In this document: one piece after another, positions 28,509 to 38,086 of the stretch
How positions within the stretch are numbered: the first letter of the stretch is position 1
How the letters are laid out: every line of letters begins with the position of its first letter
Notes under the pieces: model-generated
What the model was told of the DNA's origin: nothing
The model's database searches: none
What the model saw: the letters and a program-made list of their open reading frames with translations, nothing else
Assembly: GCA_963838495.1 (NCBI GenBank)
Contig: CAWIRC010000001.1
Coordinates: forward strand, 558,001-622,000
Length of the DNA stretch: 64,000 nucleotides
Reading direction: 5' to 3'
DNA from: JBEKIK01 sp963838495
GTDB lineage: Bacteria; Planctomycetota; Planctomycetia; Pirellulales; Thermoguttaceae
Translations under genes and position numbers: made by a program

Positions 28509-30041
28509 TCATTCTTCCTTGTTTTCGCTAGTATCGGGCTTTTCGCCTTTTGCGGCCGTCCAATCGCGGCGTTGGCGGGAACTGGGGATGCCCATGGCCT
28601 TGCGATATTTGGTCACCGTGCGGCGGGCGACGGTCAGGCCGTGCACGGCCATCTCTTTTACCAACTGTTCGTCGCTTAAAGGATGCTGCTTGTCTTCCTT
28701 GTCGATGATTTCCTGGAGTTTCAGGCGCACGGCGTCCCAGGCGACTTCCTCGCCTTCGGCGCTAACGGTGCCGCCGCAGAAAAAGCGTTTCAAGGGAAAG
28801 ATTCCCCGGGGCGTTTGAATCCACTTGTCGTCTACAGCCCGGCTTACGGTGGTCACGTGCACTCCCACCTTGTCGGCGATCTGCTGCATCTTCAGGGGTT
28901 CGATGGACTCGGGCCCCTTGTTGAGGAATTCGGTCTGGTGATCGACAATCGCCTGGGCCACTTTGGTAAGCGTGTTGCGGCGCTGCTCGATGGAATCGAT
29001 GAGCCACTGGGCCGAATTCACCTTGCGTTTGATGTATTCTCGGGTTTCCTCGCTGGTCTCGGGGTTTTGCAGCAACTGGCGGTAATAGGCGCTGATGTGC
29101 AGGCCCGGCGTGCGGCTGTCTTCCAAGCGCACGCGGTATCGGTTGTATTCGTCCTGCTCGACGAACACGTCGGGCGTGACCGGCGGCACAGGGACATTCG
29201 TAAAATTGGCGCCCGGCTTGGGATTGAGCTTGCGCAACTCGACCAAGACTTTATGGATCAAATCGACGGAATATCCGGTGCGCCGGCTGATGATCGGCAG
29301 GCGGTTGTGTTCCAGGTCTTCCAGGTGGCTGGAAACCAGGGTTTTTAATTCCTCGTAATAGGGCATGCCCGGGATCAATTGCAAGAGCAGGCATTCCTTG
29401 AGGTCATTGGCGCCCACGCCGGGCGGATCGAGCTTTTGCACCAGCCCAAGGGCTCGCTGGATCGCAGCCAGGTCGTCTTTGCTGGGATTGGGGCCCAGCA
29501 GGTCTTCCAGCTGACCTTGCAGATACCCGTTGCTGTCGAGATTGGCGATGATCCTGTCGGCCAATGCGCGGAGTTCCGGGTCCAGGTCGAACCAGCCCAG
29601 TTGATCGTAAAGATAATCTTGCAGCGATTGCGGCCGGGCGACCATGTTCGCCATGGCGTCGAGTTTGCGTTCGCCGGCCTCGTCGATCTGCTCGCGCGAC
29701 ATGTGGGTCCGCTCTTCGAAATGGTCGGGCCACTGCTCGTCCATTTTTATAAGCCGCTCGAAATCGCCCTCGTGCGAATGCGCCTCGTCGATCACCAATT
29801 CCCGCTCTTCTTCGGACGGGGCGTCGGGCGCTTCGTGTTCGGCAATTTCTTCGGGTTCGGGGGGAAGATCCTGTTCCTCTTCTTCCGGTATCTCCAAAAC
29901 CGGGTTCTCTTCCATCTCCTGCTCGATTCGCTCTTGGAGGGCCAAGATGGGCAATTGCAAAATCTCCATCGACTGGATCATCCGTGGAGCCAGCACCTGC
30001 TTTTGCACCATCCTCAGGTCTTGACCGAGCGATAAACGCAT
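28509..30041 (-). CDS. rpoN: RNA polymerase sigma-54 factor
   Basis: 510 residues. The N-terminal activator-interaction region is Gln/Leu rich (RMIQSMEILQLPILALQERI). An acidic linker (about 55-120, EEEEQDLPPEPEEIAEHEAP) follows, then the core-binding domain and HTH. The RpoN box ARRTVTKYRKAMG (about 472-484) recognises the -24 element. It directs transcription from -24/-12 promoters with AAA+ activators. The C-terminal tail after the box is longer and more charged than usual (about 27 residues). It lies after recR on the same strand. Confidence 0.97.
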   Translation of the reverse strand: MRLSLGQDLRMVQKQVLAPRMIQSMEILQLPILALQERIEQEMEENPVLEIPEEEEQDLPPEPEEIAEHEAPDAPSEEERELVIDEAHSHEGDFERLIKMDEQWPDHFEERTHMSREQIDEAGERKLDAMANMVARPQSLQDYLYDQLGWFDLDPELRALADRIIANLDSNGYLQGQLEDLLGPNPSKDDLAAIQRALGLVQKLDPPGVGANDLKECLLLQLIPGMPYYEELKTLVSSHLEDLEHNRLPIISRRTGYSVDLIHKVLVELRKLNPKPGANFTNVPVPPVTPDVFVEQDEYNRYRVRLEDSRTPGLHISAYYRQLLQNPETSEETREYIKRKVNSAQWLIDSIEQRRNTLTKVAQAIVDHQTEFLNKGPESIEPLKMQQIADKVGVHVTTVSRAVDDKWIQTPRGIFPLKRFFCGGTVSAEGEEVAWDAVRLKLQEIIDKEDKQHPLSDEQLVKEMAVHGLTVARRTVTKYRKAMGIPSSRQRRDWTAAKGEKPDTSENKEE

Positions 30042-30219
30042 ATTATCAGGGGTTAGAGATTAGGGACTAGAGATTAGGGGTTAATGTTCAGTTCCGGAGC
30101 TTGCTCCGGGAGTATTTTCCTCCGTTCCCACACTCCTACATAGGAACGAATCGGAATTGTTTCCTTTTCGTCCAATTTGCAATTTGCTTTTTGCAATTTA
30201 CAGTTTACAGTCAAATTTG

Positions 30220-30819
30220 TCAAAACGCCTGCCGCCCGCTGATTGCGTCGGCTAGTATCTCTTTATTAGCAAATTCTAGCACACTTCCGGAAGTTATACC
30301 CCGGGCAAGCCGGGTAATTTTTAGCGGCAAGCCGCTTAAAAGGTTGGAAATGTGCAATGCCGTGCCGTCGCCCTCCACCGTAGGGTTGGTGGCCATTATC
30401 ACTTCCTTGAAATTACCATTGCGAATGCGATCGACAAGTGCCTCGATGGTCAGTTGATCCGGCCCGATCCCGTCCAAAGGGGCAATTCGCCCCAAAAGCA
30501 CGTGATACAATCCTCTATACACCCCCGATTGTTCCAGGGCAATCAGGTCTCGCGGCTGTTCCACTACGCAAATTACATCTTGTTCCCTTTTCGGGTCCTG
30601 GCAAATGGCGCACTGTTCTTCTTCCGATAAATTGTAACAAGTTCGGCAATATCGCACATTTTCTTTCACCGCCCGGATCGCCTCGGCCAAGGCCAGGGCT
30701 TCGCTCCGATTGGTGCGCAAAATATGGTAAGTCAGCCGTTCGGCCGATTTCCTGCCGATGCCCGGCAATTTGGCAAACTCGTTGATCAGATTGATTACCG
30801 ATTGAGTAAGCTCGGCCAT
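30220..30819 (-). CDS. recR: Recombination mediator RecR
   Basis: 199 residues, exactly family size. RecR works with RecO (and RecF) to load RecA at gaps. The N-terminal helix-hairpin-helix is LPGIGRKSAERLTYH, the zinc finger is CRTCYNLSEEEQCAIC, and the Toprim domain carries VVEQPRDLIALEQ and ATNPTVEGDGTALH. It follows ybaB in the conserved dnaX-ybaB-recR order. Confidence 0.97.
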   Translation of the reverse strand: MAELTQSVINLINEFAKLPGIGRKSAERLTYHILRTNRSEALALAEAIRAVKENVRYCRTCYNLSEEEQCAICQDPKREQDVICVVEQPRDLIALEQSGVYRGLYHVLLGRIAPLDGIGPDQLTIEALVDRIRNGNFKEVIMATNPTVEGDGTALHISNLLSGLPLKITRLARGITSGSVLEFANKEILADAISGRQAF

Positions 30820-30913
30820 GATTCAGTTTAGAGTGGTCAGTTTATAGTTATCAGTAAAACGTCGGTCGCGAGTCATTAACTGTCATTTTTGTCACTGTCC
30901 ACTGCCCCCCCAC

Positions 30914-31292
30914 TCATTCATCCTTGTTTTCTTGCCCTTCTGTTCCCGTAAATTTTTCCAAGGCCTCTTGCACGCTACCGGGAAGAGGAATGCCGCCGGT
31001 CAGTTCTTTCATGGTTTCGGCGTGCATTTGCTTGCCCTTTGTAATGGCCTGATTAATGGCCGCAGTTACCAGGTCTTCCAGCAATTCGCGGTCGCCCTGG
31101 ACAAAAAAGTTGCGGATCGATGCGGCAGCGTAGAACTTCCATCAGCCCGTTAACCTCGATCTCCACCATTCCGCCCCCCGATGAACCCACAACGCGAAGA
31201 TTCTTCATGGCCTCGGTAATCTGCCCCATTTGGCTGCTTATTTGGGAAGCCTGTTTTATAAGCGCGGCAAGATTGGAAATACCTTTGAACAT
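30914..31292 (-). CDS. ybaB: YbaB/EbfC nucleoid-associated protein, one-base frameshift
   Basis: A DNA-binding nucleoid protein of about 125 residues. It starts MFKGISNLAALIKQASQISS and runs to VEIEVNGLMEVLRCRIDP in one frame. The next expected part, QGDRELLEDLVTAAINQAI..., through HAETMKELTGGIPLPG, is in the next frame. The shift falls in a run of six A (plus strand 31103-31108); five would restore the frame. This gives a normal-length protein ending at 30914. It is between dnaX and recR as in most bacteria. Confidence 0.85.
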
Positions 31293-31384
31293 AGTAGTTT
31301 TTAACAACAATATTTGCGCAGGTGAATACCCGGAGGTTACTCCGCCGCATGTTCACGGCAGTCACAATAAATTCCTGTAGTTTT

Positions 31385-33099
31385 TCAATTCGGCGGTTCT
31401 ACGCGAGTGGGTGCTCCGCCGAACAATTCCCCCGCCCGTTGAATCATTGGATGCTTGGAAATTTCCATCATCATATGATGCTTTGAAACGGGTTTGGCGG
31501 TCGTTGCGGCGGCATCTGTGCCCGACTGGTCGGCATCGATGACAAATTCCACCCGAATCCGCCGTCCGGTGGTTTCGGCCAAGGCCTGTTCGAACCTGGC
31601 AACTTGTTCCGGCCGTTCGCAGAACGTCTTGGCCACAGCATACTCCGGTTTAAAACTTATGACCAGACGGTCTGGCGCAGAAATTGCTGCGTGGTCAAAT
31701 TGCCTGGCATGTTCAGCCGCCATCCCCGAAAGCCGCGATAATGCCCGGTTCCATATCTCCATGGCATTTTCTGGGATAAAGGCTATGGCGGGCCCATCCA
31801 TAGATGCAGGTGGAAGTGATGAGACAGGGGGGTTTATGCCCGGTTCAATGTTTTTTTTTCCGCCGCTTTCACCGCCTTTTTGCGGGACAGCCATTGCGGC
31901 CGACCCCGGCCGCGCCGCGATCCCCCCGCTTGCCAGGACTCCGCCGCGTAATTCGGCAATCAAAACCGGAAGCGCGTCAAGATCTTCCAGATGGCAAATC
32001 CGCACGAGGGCCAATTCCGCCAAAATCCGAGCTTGCGTGCTGTATCTGATCCGCGAAAGGGCTTGGTCGAGGATTTGCATTGCAGCCAAAATGGTTTGCA
32101 AGCCCAACTTTTTACCGGCCTCGGCAATATCTTTCGCGCTGGATGGGGCCGCATATAAAAACGATTCATGGCCGCAACCGGCAGCCGCGGCCATACAATC
32201 GCGGAAATAGCCGAACAATTGCTCGATAAGCAATCCCGCATCCACGCCTGCATGCAGTGCGGCATCGAAATCGGCCAAGGCCGCCGCCGTCTGGCGATCC
32301 ACGATGTGCCGGACCAGGCCCATCAGAAGCGCGTCGCCGGCCGTGCCCAGCATGCCGTTTACCTCATCAAGGGTGATTCGACCCGGGGAAAAGGCCAGCA
32401 ACTGTTCCAAAAGCGATTGGCTGTCGCGCATCGATCCGGCCGCCCGCCGGGCCAGCACTTCCAGTGCTTCGGCATCGGCCTGGACACCTTCGGCATCGAC
32501 AATCTGCCGCAGCCGAATTGCTATGGATTGGGTGGAGATTCCGGCAAAATCGAACCTTTGGCAGCGCGACAAAATTGTGACGGGAATTTTAGTGGGTTCG
32601 GTCGTGCAAAATATGAATTTTACATGCTCGGGCGGTTCTTCCAGCGTTTTCAGCAAGGCGTTGAAGGCCTCGCGCGTTAGCATGTGCACTTCGTCGATAA
32701 TGTAGATTTTGAACCGCGACCGGCTGGGCCGTACATTGACGTTTTGCCGCAATTGGCGGATTTCGTCGATGCCGCGGTTGCTGGCACCGTCGATTTCCAG
32801 CACGTCCACGTCGTCGCCGCTGCTGATGCTCTGGCAGATGTCGCATTGGTTGCAGGGAACCGGGGCAGGGCCTTTTTCGCAGTTTAAGCGCCTTGGCCAG
32901 GATCCGGCGCCGCCGAGGTTTTGCCCACCCCGCGGGCGCCGGTAAACAGGTAGGCATGGCCGACCCGATTGGTGGCTATCGCGTTGGAAAGCGCCTGGGC
33001 GACGTGCTCCTGGCCCACGAGCTCCTCGAAAACCTGGGGCCGATATCGCCGGGCGACAACTACATAATGCCGTTGCCGGGCGGTATCGTCCTGAGGCAA
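31385..33099 (-). CDS. dnaX: DNA polymerase III subunit gamma/tau, two frameshifts near the P-loop
   Basis: An AAA+ clamp-loader ATPase, about 570 residues. It starts MPQDDTARQRHYVVVARRYR with FEELVGQEHVAQAL and the Walker A GARGVGKTS. The frame then shifts twice within 30 bases: RILAKAL is in a second frame, and LNCEKGPAPVPCNQCDIC with the zinc-binding cysteines onward is in a third. One extra base near 32908 and one in a T-run at 32883-32885 explain both. The rest is normal: LEIDGASNRGIDEIR, IYIIDEVHMLT and the sensor 1 IFCTTEPTKIP. The gene heads the dnaX-ybaB-recR block, behind SRP RNA. Essential in all bacteria, so the indels are probably not real. Confidence 0.9.
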
Positions 33100-33130
33100 G
33101 TTCGTGTTCGGCCGGTGAATTTGACATAAG

Positions 33131-33172
33131 CTACGGGTTCAGAGCTCAGGGTTCAGGGTTCAGGGTTCAGAT
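33131..33172. repeat. GTTCAGGG short-word tandem repeat
   Basis: Four overlapping copies of (GG)GTTCAG between dnaX and the SRP RNA gene. A similar run occurs after ftsH (53008-53032). It is a low-complexity repeat with no ORF. Confidence 0.5.
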
Positions 33173-33226
33173 TATTTCCGTTACCAGATATGTACTGAAT
33201 TCTGAATCCTGACCATTGACCCTACT

Positions 33227-33342
33227 GTCGGCCCCCGATGAGAGGCCCACCGCACCTGGAGATGACTGCTTATGGCTGCTGACTTTCGTCCCTGACCAGG
33301 TTTGCAGGTCCCCATTGCAGGGGCCCCTCATCGGATGCCGGC
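33227..33342 (-). ncRNA. ffs: Bacterial small SRP (4.5S) RNA
   Basis: On the minus strand the conserved SRP domain IV reads CTGGTCAGGGACGAAAG then TCAGCAGCC, the Ffh-binding loop and its symmetric/asymmetric internal loops. The outer part closes into a long hairpin: CCGATGAG with CTCATCGG (33327-33334 and 33235-33242), extended by six further pairs after a small internal loop. This gives about 116 nt, a typical short type. It targets ribosome-nascent chains to the membrane with Ffh. It lies about 130 bases upstream of dnaX, the same order as in Bacillus and many others. An AT-rich block, including TATACG, lies just upstream for a promoter. Confidence 0.92.
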
Positions 33343-33461
33343 TAGGAGCGTATAATCTAATTCATATTTTTATACTTTAACGCCCCATCCGTCAAAGGGG
33401 GCAATCCCTACGATTTTTGGACGTGGGACGGCTGTTGCAATAGCCCAAATTAAAAAATTAC

Positions 33462-33962
33462 ATGAATCCACAGCTTGTAATTAGAGTTGCCGACCTGCCC
33501 GATTTGGATGCAATTACCGAAATCTACAACGAGGCAATCCTGACAACTACCGCCACATTCGACACTCAACCTAAAAGCAGAACAGAACAGATCGAGTGGT
33601 TTGAGTCTCACGATAAAAGACATCCCATCTTGGTTGCGGTGCTCGCTGGGAAAGTTGTCGGCTGGGCGTCGTTGAGCAAGTGGTCGGGGCGTTGCGCCTA
33701 TGCCGATACGGCGGAAACCTCTTTTTACGTCAAGGACGGATATCACGGCCAAGGCATCGGCAGAAAACTCAAAGAATCGATCATTGAGGAGGCCCGGCGA
33801 TTGAAATTTCACTCTCTAATCGCCCGCGTGGCGCAAGGAAGCAAAGAAAGCATGCACCTTAATGAAAGTTTTGGTTTTTCTCACGTTGGAACGCTGAAAG
33901 AAGTCGGCCGCAAATTCAATAAACTTCTGGACGTGCACATTTTTCAAAAGATTTTAGACTAA
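33462..33962 (+). CDS. GNAT acetyltransferase, phosphinothricin acetyltransferase-like
   Basis: 166 residues. It begins VIRVADLPDLDAITEIYNEAI, characteristic of the PAT/Bar-like group of GNAT enzymes. The acetyl-CoA-binding motif A is SFYVKDGYHGQGIGRKLKES, with the Q/RxxGxG/A core, and motif B is NLNESFGF-like (HLNESFGFSHVGTLKEVG). It would acetylate an amino group of a small molecule, perhaps an amino-acid analogue. Monocistronic, no operon partner. Confidence 0.93.
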   Translation: MNPQLVIRVADLPDLDAITEIYNEAILTTTATFDTQPKSRTEQIEWFESHDKRHPILVAVLAGKVVGWASLSKWSGRCAYADTAETSFYVKDGYHGQGIGRKLKESIIEEARRLKFHSLIARVAQGSKESMHLNESFGFSHVGTLKEVGRKFNKLLDVHIFQKILD

Positions 33963-34111
33963 TATACGACCACCGCTAAAATTGTGAGTTACATGGATGT
34001 TTAGCCGCGACCCGTAGGGGAGCGGGTTTTATACTATATTCACAAATTTAGTTGTGGCGGTGTACTGGGGGTGAGGGCATATATAAATAGATACATAAAA
34101 GGCAATCGTAT

Positions 34112-34552
34112 ATGAAAACAAAAAGCGAAATCGCCGTGGAAAAATTCCTCGAAGGCTACAACTGCGCCCAATCGGTGTTTTATTGTTTTTGCGATGATCT
34201 TCGCTTCGACAAAAATACCGCTCTAAAACTGGCCACCGGACTGGGCGGCGGCATGGGCCGAATGCAGGAAGTTTGCGGCGCTGTGACCGGCGGAATTATC
34301 GCCTTGGGTGCAAAATACGGCAGGGGCGAAAACGCCGATCGCTCGGCAACCGAACTGACATACGAAAAAACCCGCCAACTCATGGACAAATTCGCCGCGA
34401 AACACGGCACGTTCATCTGCCGGCATTTACTCGGTGGTTGTGATCTGACAACCGAGGAGGGACAAAAACACTACAAGGATAACGACCTTTTTAACAAAGT
34501 TTGCAGTCCATGCGTCCAAAGCGCGGTTGAGATCCTTGAAGAAATAATGTGA
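34112..34552 (+). CDS. C_GCAxxG_C_C family putative redox protein
   Basis: 146 residues with GYNCAQSVFYCF at the start, VCGAVTGGIIALG in the middle, and two later conserved cysteines (FICRHLLGGCDL, NKVCSPC). This is the pattern of the C_GCAxxG_C_C family, thought to bind metal or act in thiol redox chemistry. No signal peptide, so cytoplasmic. The ATG at 34112 has a purine-rich stretch (AAAGG) upstream. No partner gene suggests the electron donor. Confidence 0.88.
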   Translation: MKTKSEIAVEKFLEGYNCAQSVFYCFCDDLRFDKNTALKLATGLGGGMGRMQEVCGAVTGGIIALGAKYGRGENADRSATELTYEKTRQLMDKFAAKHGTFICRHLLGGCDLTTEEGQKHYKDNDLFNKVCSPCVQSAVEILEEIM

Positions 34553-34638
34553 AAAATCGGCCGGCCAAGGCTTGGCGAATCCTCGACTGATTAAATTCCA
34601 CCCCACAAATACACACTTTGCGTATTTTCGGCGTAATC

Positions 34639-35316
34639 TCAACTGGCTACAATCTGGACTTGGTAAGCCAGGCTAGATATAAACTGCTTCGCGGAGACAT
34701 ATTCCATGGGCGGAATATCGCGCATTTCTTCGTTGAGCAGGTTTATCATTTTATTGGTCTCGTCTCGGATTTTCAAAAGATCGTCCATAGAGACGTCGCC
34801 GTAACGGGCCCGCTTGGCGAATATTTCATCCAAAACGCCCCGGCTGGAGGCGAATTGATCGGTGCGCAAAGACCGGGGCCAATATATTTTTCCCGATCCC
34901 GCGTCCAATTGATTGGGGCCCAGCGGTTTCGGTTTCCCCATCTGGGCATATCGCACCAGGTCCTCGGCTCTGGGGCTGGGACCGCGTTCCTCGGCCACCG
35001 CGGAGCGTTGCTCTCGGCGCATTTGGAAGTACGTATTGGTCCATAATTCGCGGTTTTGGATGTCGTTGTGCATGGCCTCGGTGCCATTAATAACCGCCTG
35101 TGAATTCAGCAGGTTATTGATGCCTTTCGAGCGAATAATATCGCCTACTCCGTAAGCGATGCCTTGCCAGGGCGTCGTGGCCCAGCCATAACCATAAGGA
35201 TAACCGCCGTAACCGCCGTAATAATCATAATAACCTTGCGCTGAGCACCAGGTTGTTCCCATCGCAACCGATAATGCGAATACCATTATCTTCAAAAAGT
35301 TTTTACATATATTCAT
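34639..35316 (-). CDS. Secreted hypothetical protein with Gly/Tyr-rich N-terminus
   Basis: 225 residues. Signal peptide MNICKNFLKIMVFALSVAMG, cleaved after TTWCSA. Then a Gly/Tyr-rich stretch (YYDYYGGYGGYPYGYGW) and a helical remainder containing RREQRSAVAEERGP, DDLLKIRDETNKMINLLNEE and a C-terminal hydrophobic end. GGAG seven bases before the ATG at 35316 decides the start over the in-frame ATG at 35361. It shares layout with the protein at 43821-44537: secreted, Tyr/Gly start, then W-N-R motifs and a C-terminal helix. A planctomycete envelope protein by style; function unknown. Confidence 0.7.
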   Translation of the reverse strand: MNICKNFLKIMVFALSVAMGTTWCSAQGYYDYYGGYGGYPYGYGWATTPWQGIAYGVGDIIRSKGINNLLNSQAVINGTEAMHNDIQNRELWTNTYFQMRREQRSAVAEERGPSPRAEDLVRYAQMGKPKPLGPNQLDAGSGKIYWPRSLRTDQFASSRGVLDEIFAKRARYGDVSMDDLLKIRDETNKMINLLNEEMRDIPPMEYVSAKQFISSLAYQVQIVAS

Positions 35317-35741
35317 GTTCCACTCCTTCAAGAAAAGAAATTGAAAAGTTGGCCTTTGCATTCATCGACCTGAAACATTCATCCTTCTTGCTTGCTCTTT
35401 ATCGGTTACTCATACATTCAGAAAAATAACTCTCCGTTTTTCTTGTGCCGTAGAATTATATACACCCGAGACATCATTTGTGTAGTTGCAACTATGTCTG
35501 CCAATATGTGAATAGATCATTATAAAAACGGCGATTGGATTCTCACCGGATAATGTTTATTTCCCTCTTAGCCAATGAGTAAGCAGATAATGATTTTATT
35601 TAAGACAATAAAATCATATCAAGAGTGATTCTTATGGGAGGAGGGGCGATCCTGCTTGTCTTCCTTGCCTGTGTTTAGAGGCCTGACGTGAATTTCCGGA
35701 ATCCCGGGGATCGAAGCGTAGTAAAGACGGCCCCGGAAATC
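35317..35741. other. Intergenic region with AT inverted repeat
   Basis: About 425 bases. Notable is a perfect 10-bp inverted repeat TGATTTTATT (35591-35600) and AATAAAATCA (35607-35616) around TAAGAC, which may be a terminator for phosphofructokinase or an operator. The rest is AT-rich leader for the secreted protein, with no ORF. Confidence 0.45.
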
Positions 35742-37055
35742 TCATTCAAAAAGCCGCGGCTGCCCTGTGGCCGCCAAAACCGACGTCCACAATTCCCCCT
35801 CCACCTCCACTCGCCGTTTTTCGGCCGTGGCCAGGGAAATCGGCACATGCACGAACGCGTTGCACTGGTTTCCTATAAGCACGTCGGTTTTTCCGGCCAT
35901 GGCGGCATGTGCGGCTTGCCGCGCGAATTGATCGCATAAAATGCTGTCATCGCAGTTGGCCGGACCGCTGCGGATGACATAACTGGGATCGATGTATTTC
36001 AAATCGACCGCCGGGCCTTGTCGGAGGAAAAAGCGATTGATTTCTTCCTTCAGAAACAATCCGATGTCGTGATGTTTTACGTTGCCCGAGGCGTCGCGTT
36101 CCTCTTTCTCGCCCGAGAACAGTTCCTGGCCGGCGCCTTCGGCCACCACAATTACAGCGTGTTTTCGCGATACAATCCGCTCCCGCAGCACGTTTAAAAA
36201 TCCCTTTTCTCCGTGAAGCGCAAACGGGGCCTCGGGAATCAAAGTAAAGTTGACGTCCTGGCTGGCCAGCGTGGCCAGCGCGGCGATAAATCCGGCGTCC
36301 CGGCCCATGACCTTTACCAACCCGATGCCGTTCACTGCGCCTTTTGACTCCACGTGTGCGCAGCCGATCACCTTTTCAGCCTGCTCCACGGCGCTGACCA
36401 ACCCGAAGGACCGTGCGCAAAACTGGATGTCGTTGTCGATGGTTTTGGGGATGCCAACTATCGCTATTTTCGCCCCTCGCCGTGTGCAATCTTCGTAAAT
36501 CTGGTGGGCGCCTCGCTGTGTGCCGTCGCCGCCGATGCAAAAAAGGATGTTCACGCCCAGTTTTTCCAGGAAATCGACCATGGCCGCCGTATCCTGCGAG
36601 CTGCGCGAAGTTCCTAGAATGGTCCCTCCTGCGCGGTGGATATTCTCCACGATTTCCATGCTGAGCGCCATTGGCGGCTGGCCCGCCTGCTGGTTAAGGC
36701 CCAAATATCCATGGCTTATTCCCAGGATACTTTTGACGCCATAGTTCATGAACAATTCAATAAAAAGCGAGCGAATTACGTCATTCAATCCCGGGCACAG
36801 CCCGCCGCAGGTGACAATCGCCGCCCTGGTGCGTTGAGGATCAAAAAAGATCCTTTCCCGCGCCCCGGCCTTTTCGAACCACAATTCCTCTACTGCCGGC
36901 CCATCGGCATCGATCTCCTCCGGATGGCGGATATATCGCCGGTCAGGGACGAATTTCGCCCGGCCGTCGCCGGGCCGGCTGGTGCGGCGCAAAGGCGACG
37001 GCAATTTTGCTTCGCCCAGGGATGCAATTTCCACGATCCTGGCATTCGTATTCAT
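35742..37055 (-). CDS. 6-phosphofructokinase (group III, probably ATP-dependent)
   Basis: 437 residues. It phosphorylates fructose 6-phosphate. CGGLCPGLNDVIR and GISHGYLGL are the N-terminal part; FCIGGDGTQRGAHQIY carries the phosphoryl-donor motif GGDGT, expected in ATP enzymes (GGDD in PPi enzymes), whereas PKTIDNDI is the Lys form of the next motif (ATP-type classical enzymes have Gly there). This combination is found in plant and protozoan group III enzymes that use ATP. The start ATG (37055) overlaps the stop codon of the upstream permease by four bases, indicating cotranscription with it. Confidence 0.9.
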   Translation of the reverse strand: MNTNARIVEIASLGEAKLPSPLRRTSRPGDGRAKFVPDRRYIRHPEEIDADGPAVEELWFEKAGARERIFFDPQRTRAAIVTCGGLCPGLNDVIRSLFIELFMNYGVKSILGISHGYLGLNQQAGQPPMALSMEIVENIHRAGGTILGTSRSSQDTAAMVDFLEKLGVNILFCIGGDGTQRGAHQIYEDCTRRGAKIAIVGIPKTIDNDIQFCARSFGLVSAVEQAEKVIGCAHVESKGAVNGIGLVKVMGRDAGFIAALATLASQDVNFTLIPEAPFALHGEKGFLNVLRERIVSRKHAVIVVAEGAGQELFSGEKEERDASGNVKHHDIGLFLKEEINRFFLRQGPAVDLKYIDPSYVIRSGPANCDDSILCDQFARQAAHAAMAGKTDVLIGNQCNAFVHVPISLATAEKRRVEVEGELWTSVLAATGQPRLFE

Positions 37056-38086
37056 CTGGCCATGTCCTGGCCGGGCAGTTTCCCGCCCAACAAATGCCCC
37101 ATCGCCCTGGTTGTTTCATAGCGGATCAAGATGATGCGGATTATGGCCGTAATCGGCACGGCCAGCACCATGCCCATGTAGCCCCATAAAAGCCCCCAAA
37201 ACGCCAAGGACAAGAGTATGGTCACCGGATGCAGTTCCAGTCCCCGTCCCAGCAGCTTGGGCTCGATCGCATTGCCGATTATTATTTGCAATCCCCCTGG
37301 AATCGCCACCACGGCGATCATGGGCCAGATATTGTCGAATTGTGCGATAGCCAAGGGAAGCGGCAAAACGGTGGCGATTATCGAACCGATGTTGGGAATG
37401 AAGTTCAACAAAAAAGTCAAAAAACCGAAGACGAAGGCCATGCGCAGTCCCAACATGCTGAGCGCCAGCCAGACAAGCAAGCCGGTCACCGCGGAGATGG
37501 CGAATTTTGTGATAATGTAGCGGCGAACCGCCGTCTCGATGTCTCTATACAACCCCACGCTGGCGCGATGCGAATTCCGCCCCGCCAGCAGGAAAATAAC
37601 GAAGAAAGTGATCAATAATCCGTTGGCTATCAGGCTGGCGATCAAGGCGGTTCCAGTTCCAACGGCCCCGGAGATGATGTCCGGCAGTTTCTGTTCCACG
37701 ACGTTTAAAATTTTATCGTAATCGATGTTTTCAATCCATTTTTTCAACCACTCGATATGAGCGATCGATTCCTTGAAACTTTTGGCGTATTCTCCGACCG
37801 TAGTGGCGATGGTGTCAATCGCATTGATCAAAAACAAACCGAACACGCTCAAAAATACAACGATCAGCACCAGGGCTAACACCATGGCCAAAGATTGCGG
37901 GATTTTGCAGCGCATCACCTGAAAATCCACCACCGGCATCACTACTATGGCCAAGAATACCGCCAGTACGAAAGGCACGAGCACGACCCTCGTATAAATC
38001 AAGCCCGCGGCCAGGGCCACGGCGGCCATAATCATCAACGATCCGACGGCCAGCCAGATCTGCTCGGTGCGGCGTGTCGATTCCAC
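37052..38086 (-). CDS. AI-2E family (PerM-like) transporter
   Basis: 344 residues with about eight hydrophobic segments, including MAAVALAAGLIYTRVVLVPF and LLVWLALSMLGLRMAFVFGF, and the family signature FIPNIGSIIATVLPLPLA near residue 230. Central extramembrane part EKLPDIISG. The family includes export channels for AI-2 and Na+/H+ or other substrates; no specificity can be given. It overlaps the phosphofructokinase start. Confidence 0.88.
   Translation of the reverse strand: MESTRRTEQIWLAVGSLMIMAAVALAAGLIYTRVVLVPFVLAVFLAIVVMPVVDFQVMRCKIPQSLAMVLALVLIVVFLSVFGLFLINAIDTIATTVGEYAKSFKESIAHIEWLKKWIENIDYDKILNVVEQKLPDIISGAVGTGTALIASLIANGLLITFFVIFLLAGRNSHRASVGLYRDIETAVRRYIITKFAISAVTGLLVWLALSMLGLRMAFVFGFLTFLLNFIPNIGSIIATVLPLPLAIAQFDNIWPMIAVVAIPGGLQIIIGNAIEPKLLGRGLELHPVTILLSLAFWGLLWGYMGMVLAVPITAIIRIILIRYETTRAMGHLLGGKLPGQDMAR

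Noticed and set aside
32881..32912. Programmed frameshift in dnaX
   Set aside because: The known programmed site lies far downstream and uses an A-rich slippery heptamer; here there are two shifts around the P-loop with no stimulatory hairpin.
33351..33356. TATAAT on the plus strand as a promoter for the GNAT gene
   Set aside because: It fits better as part of the AT-rich region upstream of the SRP RNA gene on the minus strand, and no -35 is found on the plus strand.
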